In this document: in pieces, positions 1-21,490 of the stretch
How positions within the stretch are numbered: position 1 is the first letter of the stretch
How the letters are laid out: each line of letters opens with the position of its first letter
NCBI RefSeq assembly: GCF_900964775.1
Contig: NC_041817.1
Location: forward strand, 23,082,783-23,146,782
DNA from: Scleropages formosus
Lineage: Eukaryota > Chordata > Actinopteri > Osteoglossiformes > Osteoglossidae
Direction: 5' to 3'
Length of the DNA: 64,000 nucleotides
Notes under the pieces: model-generated
Database searches by the model: none
Told to the model about the DNA's origin: nothing
What the model saw: only the letters and a program-made list of their open reading frames with translations
Translations under genes and position numbers: made by a program

Positions 1-725
1 TGCGTTCCAGAATGTGCTGTGACGTCTCTGCTATGTGCCAGGGCATTCCTTGAGATGTAGGCCGGTGAGATGAGATGGCCCTGTGGCGTCCAGTCCCTCC
101 CCGGCGCCTGGGGGTAACCCCTCGTGAAGATTAGGTGGAACAGGAGACACTCAAAGTCACGACCCCAGTGAGAGTCGCAAACACATTTACATCAGGACAG
201 GTTGTGCAGCCTTTCAGCTTTGCTGTTTTGGGGTTTCTGAGGAGCCGGAGCTCAGCGATCTGAGGTGCGTTCGTTTACTGGAGTGACGTAGTGCTGGATG
301 AACTCTAATAAGTCAATGGAGACAAGGTGAAAAGGGAGCTGTCTGTGCTTTCTACCGTGGTCCACATCTAACTACATTTACAGGCAACAGTTACAAGTGT
401 TTACAGAAAGGATTGTTGATGATGTCAAAGTGCTGGTGTCCGGTACCAGCGAAAAGTGGGAGTCCACTTTGGCAACACCTGTAGGGGACGAACTGGACAG
501 AAGCGGGAAAGCAGAGTGACACACAGGTGTCCTACATCTCTGGGACCTACTGTAGAAGAGCTGTGATGACATGGAACCTCATTTCCCCATCAGACTTATT
601 AACCGAACGCATCATTCAATAAAAGTAGTTTCCAGCAAGTGTACTCAAACTACTGTGTGTGTGCCATAAGTAGCTATGGTGCTTTTACATACAAAACAAT
701 TGCAAAACAGTATTTCAACAAACAT
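1..725. other. Distal flank of rgcc, no gene seen
   Basis: I see no convincing coding exon on either strand. The short open frames have no recognisable protein features. This should be sequence beyond the 3' end of rgcc. Confidence 0.5.
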
Positions 726-731
726 TTTATT
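726..731 (-). terminator. rgcc: Candidate poly(A) signal of rgcc
   Basis: The plus strand reads tttatt, which is AATAAA on the minus strand. It is the only canonical hexamer I found between here and the rgcc stop codon. It would give a 3' UTR of about 0.8 kb. Confidence 0.45.
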
Positions 732-1543
732 AACAGATGTGCATCGAGAGCAGGAAGTTGCCAAGGAGACAGTTTCCTCGGTTTCGTTCGACTGCCGTTT
801 CTGAAGGTTTTTGATAAAACTTGCAGCGGTTAAAAATATTCCTTAGCTCTGTGTTAACACATTTGTTGGCTGAATTTGGAGAAGCTTGTTCGCAGCTCAG
901 ACGTTATAAAAAACTGTTCCAAATGACACTCGGCTAAAAAGTATGACAAAAATACCACTTGCGTTGTTGCACTGATTATCGGGTCTAAATTTACAGGAGT
1001 CTGGTGTTCTACAGCACAGCTCTATTTCCAGTTATCACCTGTGGGGTGTTAGTTGCGTTAAAACATTCTATGTAGTGTGATTTTACAAATTAATTAAAAC
1101 TTAAGACACAAGATTCACAGTCGTTAGAAGCATAAGCATATCAAGATACAATTAAATGTTGGAGGGAAAAAAATATCTTTTCTATACCAACACAGTAGAA
1201 TCTGAATCAATGAACAATATTTACACAAAATAAAAAAATATATTTCACAAAAAGCAGTAACCATAAATTTACAATACCTCGTTCTATATAATTACAAATA
1301 CATTTCTATGAAAAGCTTTTAAATAGTGAGCCCGTTCCAGACTTGTGAGGGGAGGACAGTCTCACTCGTGGAGGTGTGTGGGGCATCCCTGCCTGCCAAC
1401 GTGTACAGTGTCTCAGGACTCAATGTACCCTGCTGGGGTCAAAGGGCACAGGGGCCCTGACTGAGGCCTGGTTGGATCCTCCTGCCGTCTCTGTGTGTGC
1501 GTGTGCTGCTCCTCGGTGGCCTTCTCTCCCCTCAGGCTCCAGC

Positions 1544-2473
1544 TCACATGCCTGCGGGAGGAAACAGCAGGAAAGAAACACCTCGCTCAGTACATGCTCC
1601 TGCTCCTCCGATGTCAACGCTATACTTAGACAGGTGTCCGGTGTTGCTAGCAGCCCCACCCTGCTGCGTTCACCATGTCAGCTGGTGTAAACAGTATGTT
1701 CTTGTAAACAACTGCTTCATTACTCTCCATACTCTGTAAGTATGATGTTTGTACACAAAGCTACTTACAATGATTTACCCATTTATAAAACAAGGTACAT
1801 TTTTACTGTGTAATTTAGGATAAGTACCTTGATCAAGGGCACTATAGGAGGAGAAGGGATTCAAACCCATGCCTTTTGACAGTAAAGTGGCGGCTCTAAC
1901 CAGTGAGCTCCCAAGCTCTCTATTTGAAACAAAATGAGCTAAACGGCCTCTTTTCTAATCTTTCTTTCATTATTAGTATTATTATTCATTTTATAAAACG
2001 TCAGTATTTTCCCACAATTTTTTAAATACTTCAGTACATTTCTCCTTCTTGTGTCAGCGTAATAGTCATTCCTAGAGAAACAATGAGTACTGTGGGCCCC
2101 TTACTGTGTGTTTCTCTCACACGCAAACCATAAATAATGACATTTGTAATTCACTTTGGACTCACGACACTTACTGGCTAAAGTTTTGTCCAGGTCGGCG
2201 ATGAAGTCCTCCAGCTCTTTCGTGTCTCCGAGTTTAGCTGCAGTTGGACAAATAAGGGACCGTTAGCTCTGCACAGCGACAGTTAGGAGTGGCAACACTC
2301 AATACGCAACACACACACACCTTTGCTGGACGTGACGGCGGGGCAGGGAGGGACGGGCGAGTTGAGCTTCTCGTCACTGAAGCTGAAGCTGTTCCTGCTG
2401 AGGCCCTCGGCACCTGAAGGACACGCAGCATTTCAGCTTTTTGCATCCTGTAGGTGACTGAGGAGACCCTCCC

Positions 2474-2508
<35 letters not shown>

Positions 2509-5291
2509 CCTTTCATGCCAAAAAACACATTTGCATCAATTTGAAGTCAACGACCAACACAGCTCTGTTCCTCCCAGTGTAAAAATACACTGTTTACACA
2601 TTCCTAGGCCCCAGATATTTTAAGAGAAAACAGGCGTATCATTAGAAGAGGTTTCCATGGGGTCAGCGCCACCACAGCTCCCCAGCTCTCAGCTACTCTC
2701 AGTGTCATGTTGTTCTTTGCATCTCTTCTGTCCCCCTGCAGCGAGTAACCAGAGCCCTCCCCTAGGGGGCGATACACACTCTCGCTTAATGTAGGAGCAG
2801 GAGCAGGAGCAGGAGCAGAAGGGCTGGCATGGAGAGGAACTGCTTCCGTGGGTGTTCCTGCGCCATAGAGACGATTCGTCTCCGCTGCTGTTTGTGACAT
2901 CATAAACATGCTCTGGTTTTTGACGCATGACACGTGCCGAGAAGAAAGCATTCGTTATCCAGAGGTGGCGAGAGAAGGAGAGAACGGCCCGGTTGCCTGG
3001 TCCGAAATGCAGGGGAGGCCGTTGCCGTGGAGATTGCCTGTACCATGTTCCGCTCTGCTCCGGCTGCACCGAATACGGCTTCTCCACAGTGGACTCCTAC
3101 ACGTACTAAAGTAGCCGAACTACCCCACACGCAGATTTCTTGATGTATGACAACAAATTAAAATGACTTAATATAATTATTAAAATTAAAGAGTTAAGAG
3201 GCGGCAGAATGGTTTTGCGTGGCACTGGTGCCTCACAGCTGTTTCATTGTACGTTCAGACATGGGTTTGAATGTGGCCCAGTCTGTGTGAAGTTTGCATG
3301 TTCTCTCCCTGTCCATGAGGGTTTCCTCCAGGTGCTCTGGTTTCCTCCCACAATCCAAAGACATGTGTTTCAGGTGGACTGATAACTCTAAATTGTCCTT
3401 TGTGTGTGTGTGTGTGTGTTTGTGTTTCTGTGATTGCCCTGTGATGGACTCGTGTCCTCTCCAGGGTGTATCCTGCCTTACGCTCAATGCATCCGGGATA
3501 GACTCTGGACCACCATGACCATGAATCGAACAAGCAGTTGATATATAACCCTTCAGTTCCCATTTGCCTCACTTTTCTGTTCTGTGAGGAACAGATTGCG
3601 TGCAGCGTGTCTCCTTCACGATCCGGTCAGTAAGTCTCTGATGAGAAGCCAACAGGAGTCCCGTGTAGGATTTGAACCCAGTGCCACTGCAGAATGTGAG
3701 ACTGCTGAAGAAGCAAGTCCTCTGCATGCTGTCATTTCCCCCTCCATCCCAGTACCTGTTCCTATCCTCCTTGCACTACTCTCTTGTGCCAGACCCCTGA
3801 GGGACTCTATGCCTGATCCAAGTCGGTACCGTGATATTCCCACCCCTCCTCTATGGGAGAGAGTGATGTTTAATGTCCAGCTTTGTTAACAGTCAATCGG
3901 TCCTTTCATACAAAGCAGATCATGTACAGGGAGCCTCTGGGTCGAACACTAACTGTAAATCCCCTCTGGCTGATTTCTTAAACTGTTCTGACTCGGCACT
4001 TCAGAGGACTGTGTCGTGCGCTGTGCTCCAGATGGCGCAGCTCTCACGCACACACCCCTGCACTTGGCACCAACTACCCCCGAAGAATTCTGCACAGTGT
4101 CCAGCAAGTTCTATAATAAAGTCCGTTTTTACACTGCCCCCCCAAACTCTCAAACCGCAGCACACACAGCCATGATGTTAAAGAGCACCGGAACATTTTT
4201 CTGTCTGAAGAGCTGCAGGGAGATGGGACTCAACACCGCAGTGTACTGGGAATGTCGCACACAGAGACCATCACCGACACCACGGGGGCCCTTGTAAAGC
4301 CCTTCGACATTTACTATGGTAAGGAATCAGTCTTAAAGGCTGTCATCAGTCTAGCCAAGAATCCACAAGAGGAAAGAGGCACAGGGTGTGCGCGTGCGAG
4401 AGAGCGAGATTAAGGTGCACTTACTGTCCGAGTCACTGATGCCGCTGTCGCTCACGCTGGCGCTGCTCCGCCTCTTCATGCTCTTCAGGTGCTCCTCGTA
4501 CCTGAAGTGCCTCTTCTCCACGGGGGACGTGAAGTCCTCGATGACGGCGTTGAACTCGCACAGCACGGCGTGGAGGTCGTCGTCCTCTTCCAGGAAGTGT
4601 GCTGGGGGGGGGGGGGGATGCATCACTTAGGGGAGGTGCAGTTCTAACAGGTCACATCACTGTTTACCACACATAGGGGGTACAGCGCAGTCTTCTGAAG
4701 GGGTTAAAAAAAAAAGTTCAATTGAAATGTTTCAGAGCTTTCAACTCTAATTACACTAATGCAATTTAATCATTCTGTACACTTCTAATAACTAGGAAGT
4801 CAGAAATAATACTAATAATAATATGTATGGTACCACTGAATCGCTTGTAAAGTGATGCCACACGGTGGGTACAGTAGAAGCTCCATTTATTTCAATCCAA
4901 AGGACCCGGGTTCGAATCCCACCTGCTGCTGTAGACAGTAGTACCTAAGTTAACGGCTTAATCGAGGTACTCACCCTGAACTGAGGATACAGTAAGTGTA
5001 ACGAGCCGAATAAACAGGCAAATCAGTGTAAGAAACGGTGTACAAACACAACACCTAGTTTCTTCAGAGAGTTAACATCATCATTAGACCTTATGTCATA
5101 TGAAAAGCGTTGCACGGGTCGGGACACATAATCTTCTCGTCACACTCCTTCACACTCACTTCAGGTTATATTAATTAACACTCGACTCGTCTCTGTCTCG
5201 ACTCTCTCGTCCTGTCAGAAATCTTTATTAAAAGGCTCGTCATCGTGAAAAACTCACATTTCTTCTCACTTTTCATCTTCGGAGACTTCAT
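1544..5291 (-). CDS. rgcc: Regulator of cell cycle RGCC (RGC-32), 5 coding exons
   Basis: The coding exons in transcription order are 5270-5291, 4425-4601, 2321-2413, 2175-2237 and 1544-1551. They total 363 nt, or 120 aa; the human protein is 117-137 aa depending on isoform. All introns are GT-AG and all junctions are phase 1. Rgcc is a small cytoplasmic and nuclear protein that binds CDK1 and responds to complement and TGF-beta signals (family knowledge). Three blocks identify it: an acidic N-terminal part with [15 protein letters not shown] near residues 17-31, the basic serine-rich [12 protein letters not shown] near residues 50-61, and a C-terminal [20 protein letters not shown] helix. 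The last coding exon has only 8 nt, which complete Ser, Met and stop. A strong pyrimidine tract lies just before its CCGCAG acceptor. The start is the first ATG of a GC-rich first exon. The threonine-proline that CDK1 phosphorylates in human RGCC is not conserved (see findings). Confidence 0.9.
1735..1920 (-). mobile_element. SINE-B copy
   Basis: The copy reads in reverse: a tail-like part, then the 'aagtaccttgatcaaggg' body, then a reversed tRNA box B (gggattcaaaccc). It is diverged and lies in the last intron of rgcc. Confidence 0.7.
2476..2507. repeat. (CA)n microsatellite by rgcc exon 3
   Basis: About 16 CA units lie just upstream of the exon 3 acceptor in the sense of transcription, so the pre-mRNA reads (UG)n. 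A shorter CA run at 2309-2320 overlaps the donor of the same exon. Confidence 0.9.
3198..3540 (+). mobile_element. SINE-D copy in rgcc intron 2
   Basis: A tRNA-like head carries a degenerate box B. It is followed by the 'gtttcctcccacaatccaaa' body, a short GT run, and then 'gtgatggactcgtgtcctc' and 'ggtgtatcctgcctta'. This body is widespread in fish genomes (memory). Confidence 0.65.
4862..5045 (+). mobile_element. SINE-B copy in rgcc intron 1
   Basis: It carries a clear box B (gggttcgaatccc), then 'aggtactcaccctgaact' and a decayed tail. Confidence 0.7.
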
Positions 5292-5436
5292 GGTGCGCGC
5301 TCTGCACTTGAGTGAGAGAAAGAGAGAAAGAAAGTGCCTCTCAGACGGGTGACGACGACGACCTTCGCTCCTCCGCCAAAAAAGCACCTCGCTGCGGTCC
5401 CTCACTCTCCTCACGCTCGCTCGCTCGCGCTCCGCA

Positions 5437-5490
5437 CTAAATACCGCGCGGTCCTCGCAGGGGGCGGGGCCTCGGCACACACGTGGGCGG
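5437..5490 (-). promoter_or_regulatory. rgcc: Likely core promoter of rgcc
   Basis: About 150 bp upstream of the ATG the minus strand has a TATA-like TATTTA (5438-5443). GC boxes follow (ggggcggggc at 5461-5470, and again near 5486), with an E-box CACGTG at 5480-5485 between them. The whole block is GC-rich. The transcription start is inferred, not seen. Confidence 0.5.
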
Positions 5491-5579
5491 GGCTAAACCC
5501 GGCGCCGTCCTGCTGCCTCCCCCCCCCCCCCTCACTCAGCGGGGGGTGTCTGTGCTCGCTGGCAGCGATTCCCTAAAGG

Positions 5580-5854
5580 TGTGTTTGTAAACAGACTGCA
5601 GGGCGCACATCATCATCATTAGTTTTATTACGGTATTTTCTATATCATAATGAGCCTTTACTACTGGGCACAACATGCAATTTTACACACATATCACTGT
5701 GAACGCATATTAATAATAGTTAATCCAATACTTTATGTAGTTATTCACACTTTACATGTTCTTAACTTTCATCCGCTCTGCAGTTTCTACAAGAATGAAG
5801 AAGAGCGGTTTTAGTGCCTTTTCACGCCCCAGTCTGAGATTGGAGGGGGGAAAG

Positions 5855-5886
<32 letters not shown>

Positions 5887-7060
5887 TTCGTGCGCCACCT
5901 ACTGTTGAGAAATATGTTTTCCCATAAACCTAACTATGGGCCTGTAATGGGGACACTTTAAACTCCTACAGCCAAAACAAGACGATTTCATTAATGGATA
6001 CGTTATCAAATCACGAAAGAGAAAATACACAGATGATTAAGAAATAAGGCACAGCTATTATAACAGCTGAGGAATTTTTCCCCAAAGTCCAGCACCCATT
6101 CACTGCTGCGGATGCGCTCTGTAAATGGCTTTGTGACGCGTGACCGACCTCATTTACCTCCGTTTTTGTTAAGATGCTGAGCTGTGACAGGTGTGAAGTC
6201 CCCGATTTTCATATTCTCGCTCGCAGACTCTCCAGCGCCCTGCAGAGGTGGGAAGTCTCGCACCTCCAGCAGTCCCTTTGCCACAGCTGCGCCCTTTCGT
6301 TGATCTTCGGAGCCTCCGGGCGATCGACGGCTCCCGGGCCTCAGCGGGACGCCTTACATGTAACACTTCGGAAGCCGGGGACAGAGTGGCTCCTTCGGTT
6401 GACACCCCTCTACAGAGAGGTGCGTTTCTCTCGAGCCCCCGTCCGCTCCTTGATCCCACCACCTGAGTAACGGGAAAGCGGGCTGCGACCCCACACAGCG
6501 CCGGGTGAGCTCGCTCGACGGACTCCCGCTGACACTCCACTCCCGGATGCTGATCCTGAGCTGTCGGTTGCTGAATCTGCAGAATCAGATTCCTAACTGG
6601 CCTCTTTTGGTTGAAAACTCAGGATTTAGCCCCGTCTCCCCAACCGAGACCAATTTTTTCCATTCGTGTTCGATTTAGATGAAAATGGAGCATCGGGTTC
6701 CAGGGCATTTACATTAGAGGCGATTTCAAAGGCAGGTATCATACCGCTCCATGAGGCTGCTGCTGTCCACTTGTGTTCCTCCAGGGTCAAAGTCTTTACT
6801 GGCTTTTCTGTCGTTGCAACTCTTACTTCATTGAAGGATTATTTGCATAGTTAAGGATATTGGCAGATAAAATATTTTGTATAAAACCTGGTGGGCTGCG
6901 ACTCTCCCGAGCCCGACCACCTCCAGGTACTTCCTTTGACATGTTTATCAATGAAGTATGTTTAATAAGACATCTCAACACACTGAGCTGGCCATCAGCA
7001 TCATCAGATCCTTCGTCACAAGGAATACATTTAATAAACAATATGTTCATTAAACAGTAG
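5580..7060. other. Intergenic stretch between rgcc and naa16
   Basis: It holds a poly(A) run at about 5851-5884 and a GC-rich patch at 6220-6540. That patch has open frames on both strands but no recognisable protein. I see no supported gene. Confidence 0.5.
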
Positions 7061-7067
7061 CACAGAG

Positions 7068-7420
7068 CTTAGAGCTGCCACCTTTGGATCCACAGGTTCA
7101 AATCCCACCTACATTTATTCATTTAGCTGATGCTTTTCTCCACAGCAACCTACACTGTTAATCTACCTACAATTATTTACCCATTTATTCAGCAGCGTAA
7201 TTTTTTTTTTTTTTTTTTTTTTTTTAACAGAAGCAATTTAGGGTAGGTACCTTGCTCAAGGGTACTACAGCCAGAGATGAGAGCTGAACCTGCACCCTTT
7301 GGTCCAAAGGCAACAACTAACTACTACTGTACCAGCTGTCCCTCCTCCTGCTGTAATGCCCTTCAGCAAGGTACTTACCCTAAAAATAGACCAGCTGTGT
7401 AACTGGGTAAATCAGTTACA
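7068..7420. mobile_element. SINE-B fragments, facing both ways
   Basis: A plus-strand head (to about 7110) is joined to a reversed copy, tail first (7110-7345), with a poly(T) run at 7201-7226 inside. A further plus-strand body fragment follows. This looks like SINE-B inserted into SINE-B. Confidence 0.6.
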
Positions 7421-7495
7421 AGTATGTTCAAAAAGGTTAAAAGAGGAGATATAAAAGGATTTATTGAAAACTGTGCTCACAGCTGTAATAATGAA

Positions 7496-7498
<3 letters not shown>

Positions 7499-7557
<59 letters not shown>

Positions 7558-7737
7558 AAGCCGCTCAACCCAAGTGGGGTCGTGGCAAGCCGGAGCCCGA
7601 CCCGGCAACACAGGGCGCAGGGACACACCCTGGACGGGACGCCAGTCTGTCACAAGGCACCCCAAGCAGGACTTGAACCTCAGACCCACCAGAGAGCAGG
7701 CCCTGGCCAAACCCACTGCGCCACCACGCTCCCCCTA
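7499..7737 (-). mobile_element. SINE-A copy with long CA tail
   Basis: A (CA)n run at 7499-7555 is the TG tail of a reversed SINE-A. The body follows (caggacttgaacct is the reversed box B) and the head ends near 7735. Confidence 0.85.
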
Positions 7738-7996
7738 ATAATGACATACTGTATGTAAAATGCAACTATTTCATATTCCGTTATTATACGTATCTATATG
7801 CCATTTATATATCTATTTGTATATCTGTTTTATTGTATTAATAACTATTAGTTTATAAAAAAAAAAAGTTTTCCCATACTTAACTTGGAACAATGCAGAC
7901 GTTCCCAGCTAAAGTTTCTGATCTACTTCAAGTTGAAAAAGACTCACTTTAAAACTGCAGCCAGAACCAGAGAAGCAGGAATTGAGTAGAAAATAA

Positions 7997-8002
7997 TTTA
8001 TT
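7997..8002 (-). terminator. naa16: Poly(A) signal of naa16
   Basis: AATAAA on the minus strand, 1.2 kb beyond the naa16 stop. The intervening 3' UTR (about 7985-9229) contains poly(A) runs at 8309-8343 and 8521-8539 and shows no other gene. Confidence 0.55.
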
Positions 8003-8309
8003 ACAGCATTACAGTTAGCAAAACTTTGAGAAACATCTCCTTCAACTTCTTACACATTCAAAAGACAAGGTGGGGGGGGGGGGGGTATTTTCTAACAGTT
8101 ATCTCACAACATTTGAATAATTAAACTTTTCACAAGAGGGCTGGGGGCACACTTATTTTACCTGTCAAACAAACGTGTCCATGCACCCCTGGATCCTGTG
8201 ACAGGGTAAAGGCATTCTGAAGCAAAGTGCTGTTAAAGTTCCACTAAAAGTTCTCCCAGTTTGTCCCAATCCTCAGAGAGCCTGGAAATCTGCTTCCATT
8301 TGGATCACT

Positions 8310-8344
<35 letters not shown>

Positions 8345-9229
8345 ACACACACAAACAAATCCCCCAAAAAAAGGCCAGAGTACACAACACTTTTCACGTA
8401 CTGAGCCGCCTTGAGAATAAGAGGAAACGAAGCCCACTCCGTATTAGACCGCAAAACCTCACCTCTGACGGGGAAACACCCCTTTCTAAAACAGTGCAAA
8501 AGACAGGATAAGACAAAACAGAAAAAAAAAAAAAAAAAACACAAACAGTGCATTTCACTTTATTTCTCATAAAACCAGCATCTCAACTTCTGTTACACAT
8601 AAGGCAAGTTTAAGCTCCTTTTGCACCGTTTCCAGGATGCTGCGCACAGGAGACCCTATAAACTACTGTAAGATACAAAGTGTGCAGATCTGCTCGTCCC
8701 ACAAAATGTGTCACGTGTTGACAAAACAAAACACTCTTTTCTCCAGCCGCTGCTTTTTTCTACGAAAGCACATCTTCTCATGCACGTCAGCCACTACTAA
8801 TAATGGCCTTTGTTTTGTGAAAGAAAACCCTACGGTGGGAATACGAGCGCTCGGCTTGCGTTGCAAACCGAAGCGCCTCCATCCGTCATTTAAAGATCTC
8901 CTCCCTGACTCCGCGGAGCCGGCGTTTTGAACTGCTTTTTGGTACGCGTTCCCCATTAAACGTAAAAGAAGCACAAAACGAAACCCCTCAGCTACCCTCC
9001 TCATCCCAACACAAGAAACAAGTTATGGCAACGTTTAGAGAAAAAAAAAAAAATTAAGAAGCCCTGTCTACCCCGAAGGGACGATCCCCACGAGGACCAG
9101 CTCGGTCAAGGAAGTCATCGAGACCGTGCTCCCATCTGCACCCGCGTCTCCTCGCTGGGGGTCGAAGGGATCCGTCTCCCTGGCAGCCAGTGGCGTCGCG
9201 CGGCGCTGGAGCGTCCGCATAGGAGCCGT

Positions 9230-18869
<9,640 letters not shown>

Positions 18870-19038
18870 GACGCCGGGAACGGCGGCCTCGCGGCTGCCG
18901 GGAGACGCGCGCGGGGGACCGAGCGACGTCTGTCGACTTTGTCCACTAAACTAATGCGTTTTCCCGCAGTACATTTCATTTACTTTTTTTTTTTTTTTTT
19001 CTTTTGCTGAAGTGCACAGACTGTGGCCCCAGGTCTCC

Positions 19039-19049
19039 AAGATGGCAGC
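19039..19049. promoter_or_regulatory. naa16: YY1-type site in the naa16 promoter
   Basis: aagatggcagc matches the YY1 core AAGATGGCNGC. It lies 170 bp upstream of the naa16 ATG in a GC-rich stretch with no TATA box, which is usual for a housekeeping promoter. Function is inferred from position and motif only. Confidence 0.45.
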
Positions 19050-19099
19050 CGACGGAGCTGCACCGCTGCGTTCTGCGCAGAGCCCCTGTCCTTAAAGGG

Positions 19100-19908
19100 G
19101 ACTCGAATAAACACACTCGTTATCGCGTGCTTCAGTAGCCGGCTCATCACTTTCTTTATTTTGGGGCTTTTTTTATATGAACTTCCTTAAAATTACTACT
19201 ACTGTCAATAAGTAAATTAATGTCGTGTTTTGGGATGAAATAGTGCGCGTTTCGGCAAGGAAAGCGGCATATTGGTTCCTGCGTCGTTGTTGCTGGTCGG
19301 ACTTCAATTGACGACGCACCCGCGTGAGACGCGTGCTGCATCTTTTTTTTTTTTTTTATTTTTTCGGAAGTTTGTCCAGAGCTGCGGATGATTTTGTGGC
19401 GCGTAAGTTTGTGTGCGTTGCTTTCGCCAATAACAAATTTTAGTATGTTTTCAGAATAATCATTTTCTATCGGTACTGTTGGAAATTGACTTTCACGTTG
19501 CACTTAGTCTAATGGACTGTTATAATTTAATTCTAGTTTGAATCCAGATTTTTGTAATATTACAGATCATGATGTGTTTGCATAATTCATTGTGTGCACT
19601 TTTCCTCCTGCCATTCCCTTAGGCAATTACCTGTAATAAAACCTTTCTCTGAACCAGTAACTAATTGCTGTGAAGTTCTTTTTCTAGCACTGCAAGTGCC
19701 AGATAGTAAATCATTTACTAAATGAAGGTTCATGAGAACAGTGATTGATACGTTGAGTGGATGCTACACTTTGCACTTGTTTGTCTAGACAGAGGATGAT
19801 TCAGATTATAGTTTTCATATTCTTCCCGTGTTCATGCACATTTCCTCCCACAGCCCAAAAGAGGTGTGTTTCAGGGAGCTGGTAAAAATTAACCTAGACT
19901 AACAGCTA
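19100..19908. other. Gap between the naa16 promoter and the retroviral element
   Basis: I see no gene. A diverged piece of SINE-C or SINE-D body (ttcctcccacagcccaaaa) lies at about 19825-19885, directly beside the LTR start. Confidence 0.5.
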
Positions 19909-20130
19909 TGGTAAAAACTAAGTGTAATTTGTGTATGTGACCTTGAAACTGACCAGAGGAAGTTAAAATAATTACAGATAATAAGGCAGTTTCTGGGCAG
20001 TAGGCTCCCTACCCCATAATAATGGCCAGTAGGTATGCTTATAGCTCTATAAGAAGTTCTTCATTATGGTAGCCCTTAGTTGACTGTCTCTGTATCAATT
20101 TTCTTGCTGCATGCTTGTGGTAAAGTGTTC
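19909..20130 (+). repeat. 5' LTR remnant
   Basis: It begins TGGTAAAA, and about 60 bp match the start of the 3' LTR at 26148. The inner border is uncertain. Confidence 0.6.
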
Positions 20131-21407
20131 TGTGTCACTGTGTGAGAAGAGCACTCTCAAAAAAAACCCCCCACCCAACAACACACAAACGAAAAGGGGT
20201 GCGACCTAGCACAGTGGATTGCAGCCTTAAGGGGTCTCTAGAAAGAGGAATTGATTGTTACAAAGAGGTGCAGGAGGCAATCGGGAATGGAATAGACAAT
20301 TGGAGTGCTGAATTAGGGGAAGAGGGAACTGTGTCCCCTATCCCAGGAGGGGATATGACCAGAGCTGAGAGAGCAGATTTAGAGGAAGCACTAGACCAGG
20401 AGATAAATTTAATGCAAAGTATCAAAGAAAATGTGAAGAGAGCAGTATAAAGGAATTCTGAAAGTGCGTGTGGGGGAATTTTAAAAAAAAAAAAAAAAAA
20501 AGCCAAGTGGAAGTTGAGGCAGATGTGCTAATTCAGGACAGGGATGAGTGGGAAGGATGAAGAAACAAACATGGGTGAGAGAGAGAGAGAGAGAGAGATC
20601 AATGTCCCATCCTGATTAAGGGGGGCCCCAAGGACAGTATGTGTCCTGGCAAACTTAGGATGTGGGAAGGCTTGTCAGCTGCCTGCCCAATATCCATGAG
20701 GGTGCCAGCAAAGGGATTAGAATCTCTGAAGACAACACAATGGGAAAACTCCTGGCCATAGGAGATCAAGACCCTGTTGGCAAAGGTGGTTGGGGTTGCC
20801 AAGATGGAGGAACTCCTAAATGAGTGTGGGTTGGTGAGGGACGCAACCAGTCAAAGGGCAATGGTGTGGAATTCAACCCACACCATCCAAAGTTGCAAAA
20901 GGCCCTGCGAGCTGAGTACCCTGCCTGGCTTGACCCCAGAATGCTGAAAGGTGAACCACTTGGGGATACTGAAAACTACATCCATTGTCAGCTAATGGAA
21001 TGGAAGAAGACCCAGAGGGCAACCCACTGATGACCACGCTGTTTTGGTCATCAGTGATGGAGTCACTACCTACACCTGTGAAAGGCACCCTGGAAGATGT
21101 GATGGGTCTCACTTCCAGAAGTTGCAGAATTCTCTGTGCCCATGTGGTGGAAAGAACAGAAACTGAGGGAGCAGGAGGTGCAGAGGAAGGTGGCACAGCT
21201 ACAGTTGGGAGAACTGTCAAACAAAAACGAGAAGGTGCAAGCTCCGCTGATGGGAGAAGGAGGGGCATAAGTGCCCACGGCATCTGCAGCCCCAGTGACA
21301 TCAAGGCCAAGCACCAACCCCAGCTCCTGTGATAACTGTATGCACCTCAAGCACAGAGACCACCTCAACCTTGACAGAGAGGGCTACAGAGACCTCTGGA
21401 GTGTGTT

Positions 21408-21490
21408 TATATTTACATTTATTCATTTAGCAGATACTTTTCTCCAAAGCAACATACATCTCAGCAAAAATACATTTTGTGCATTACATT
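21408..21490 (-). mobile_element. SINE tail fragment inside the retroviral element
   Basis: 'catttagcagatacttttct' with 'ccaaagcaacatac' is the reversed 3' tail shared by SINE-B and SINE-C. It lies inside the fossil provirus and so arrived after it. Confidence 0.55.
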
